This document shows, piece after piece, positions 6,303-6,311 of a DNA stretch of 6,311 nucleotides. The translations under genes were made by a program, and so were the position numbers. The notes under the pieces were generated by a model. The model worked only from the letters and a program-made list of their open reading frames with translations, did no database searches and was not told the DNA's origin. The stretch is taken from assembly GCA_900554675.1 (NCBI GenBank), contig USIM01000052.1, positions 1-6,311 of the forward strand, read 5' to 3'. The DNA is from an uncultured Sutterella sp. (GTDB taxonomy: Bacteria > Pseudomonadota > Gammaproteobacteria > Burkholderiales > Burkholderiaceae_F). Every line of letters starts with the position of its first letter. Position 1 is the stretch's first letter.

Positions 6303-6311
6303 CAATGGAGA

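Overview
The window looks like ordinary chromosomal housekeeping DNA from a betaproteobacterium. The supporting signs are a uvrC-pgsA pair, an EarP/EF-P pair in which EF-P carries arginine at position 32, and moderate GC. The style (strongly biased codons in efp, AT-rich intergenic gaps) would suit a gut member of the Burkholderiales such as the Sutterella/Parasutterella group, but that placement is an inference from gene content, not from a search.

Layout. Bases 1-133 hold no gene, only a strong intrinsic terminator (81-116). On the minus strand follows an NhaC-family Na+/H+ antiporter (134-1669) with its own good sigma70-type promoter (1727-1755). The 208-base gap 1670-1877 also carries an inverted repeat upstream of that promoter and the terminator of the next operon. 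That operon, read right to left, is uvrC (4349 down to 2480) followed after 14 bases by pgsA (2465-1878). Divergently, only 32 bases away, earP (4382-5482) is read on the plus strand. It is followed by a 218-base gap full of dyad symmetry, then efp (5701-6258) and its terminator (6279-6302).

How the genes work together. EarP attaches rhamnose to Arg32 of EF-P, and the modified EF-P rescues ribosomes stalled at polyproline, so the two plus-strand genes form a modifier-substrate pair. UvrC (nucleotide excision repair) and PgsA (phosphatidylglycerol synthesis) are unrelated in function but are neighbours in many proteobacteria.

Main oddities. (1) uvrC is split into two reading frames at 3735-3742. 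Both halves keep every catalytic residue I checked, and restoring a single GA dinucleotide rejoins them with exact spacing relative to E. coli UvrC as I recall it, so this is either a very recent mutation, an assembly error, or a rare recoding or split-gene arrangement. (2) The efp leader contains a 17-codon open frame with an Ala-Pro-Pro motif inside a foldable segment, which could in principle sense EF-P activity. This is speculative because the frame has no Shine-Dalgarno sequence. (3) A 16-base perfect palindrome of LacI/PurR-like form lies upstream of efp. I see no mobile element, CRISPR array, tRNA, rRNA or evident new multi-gene system.
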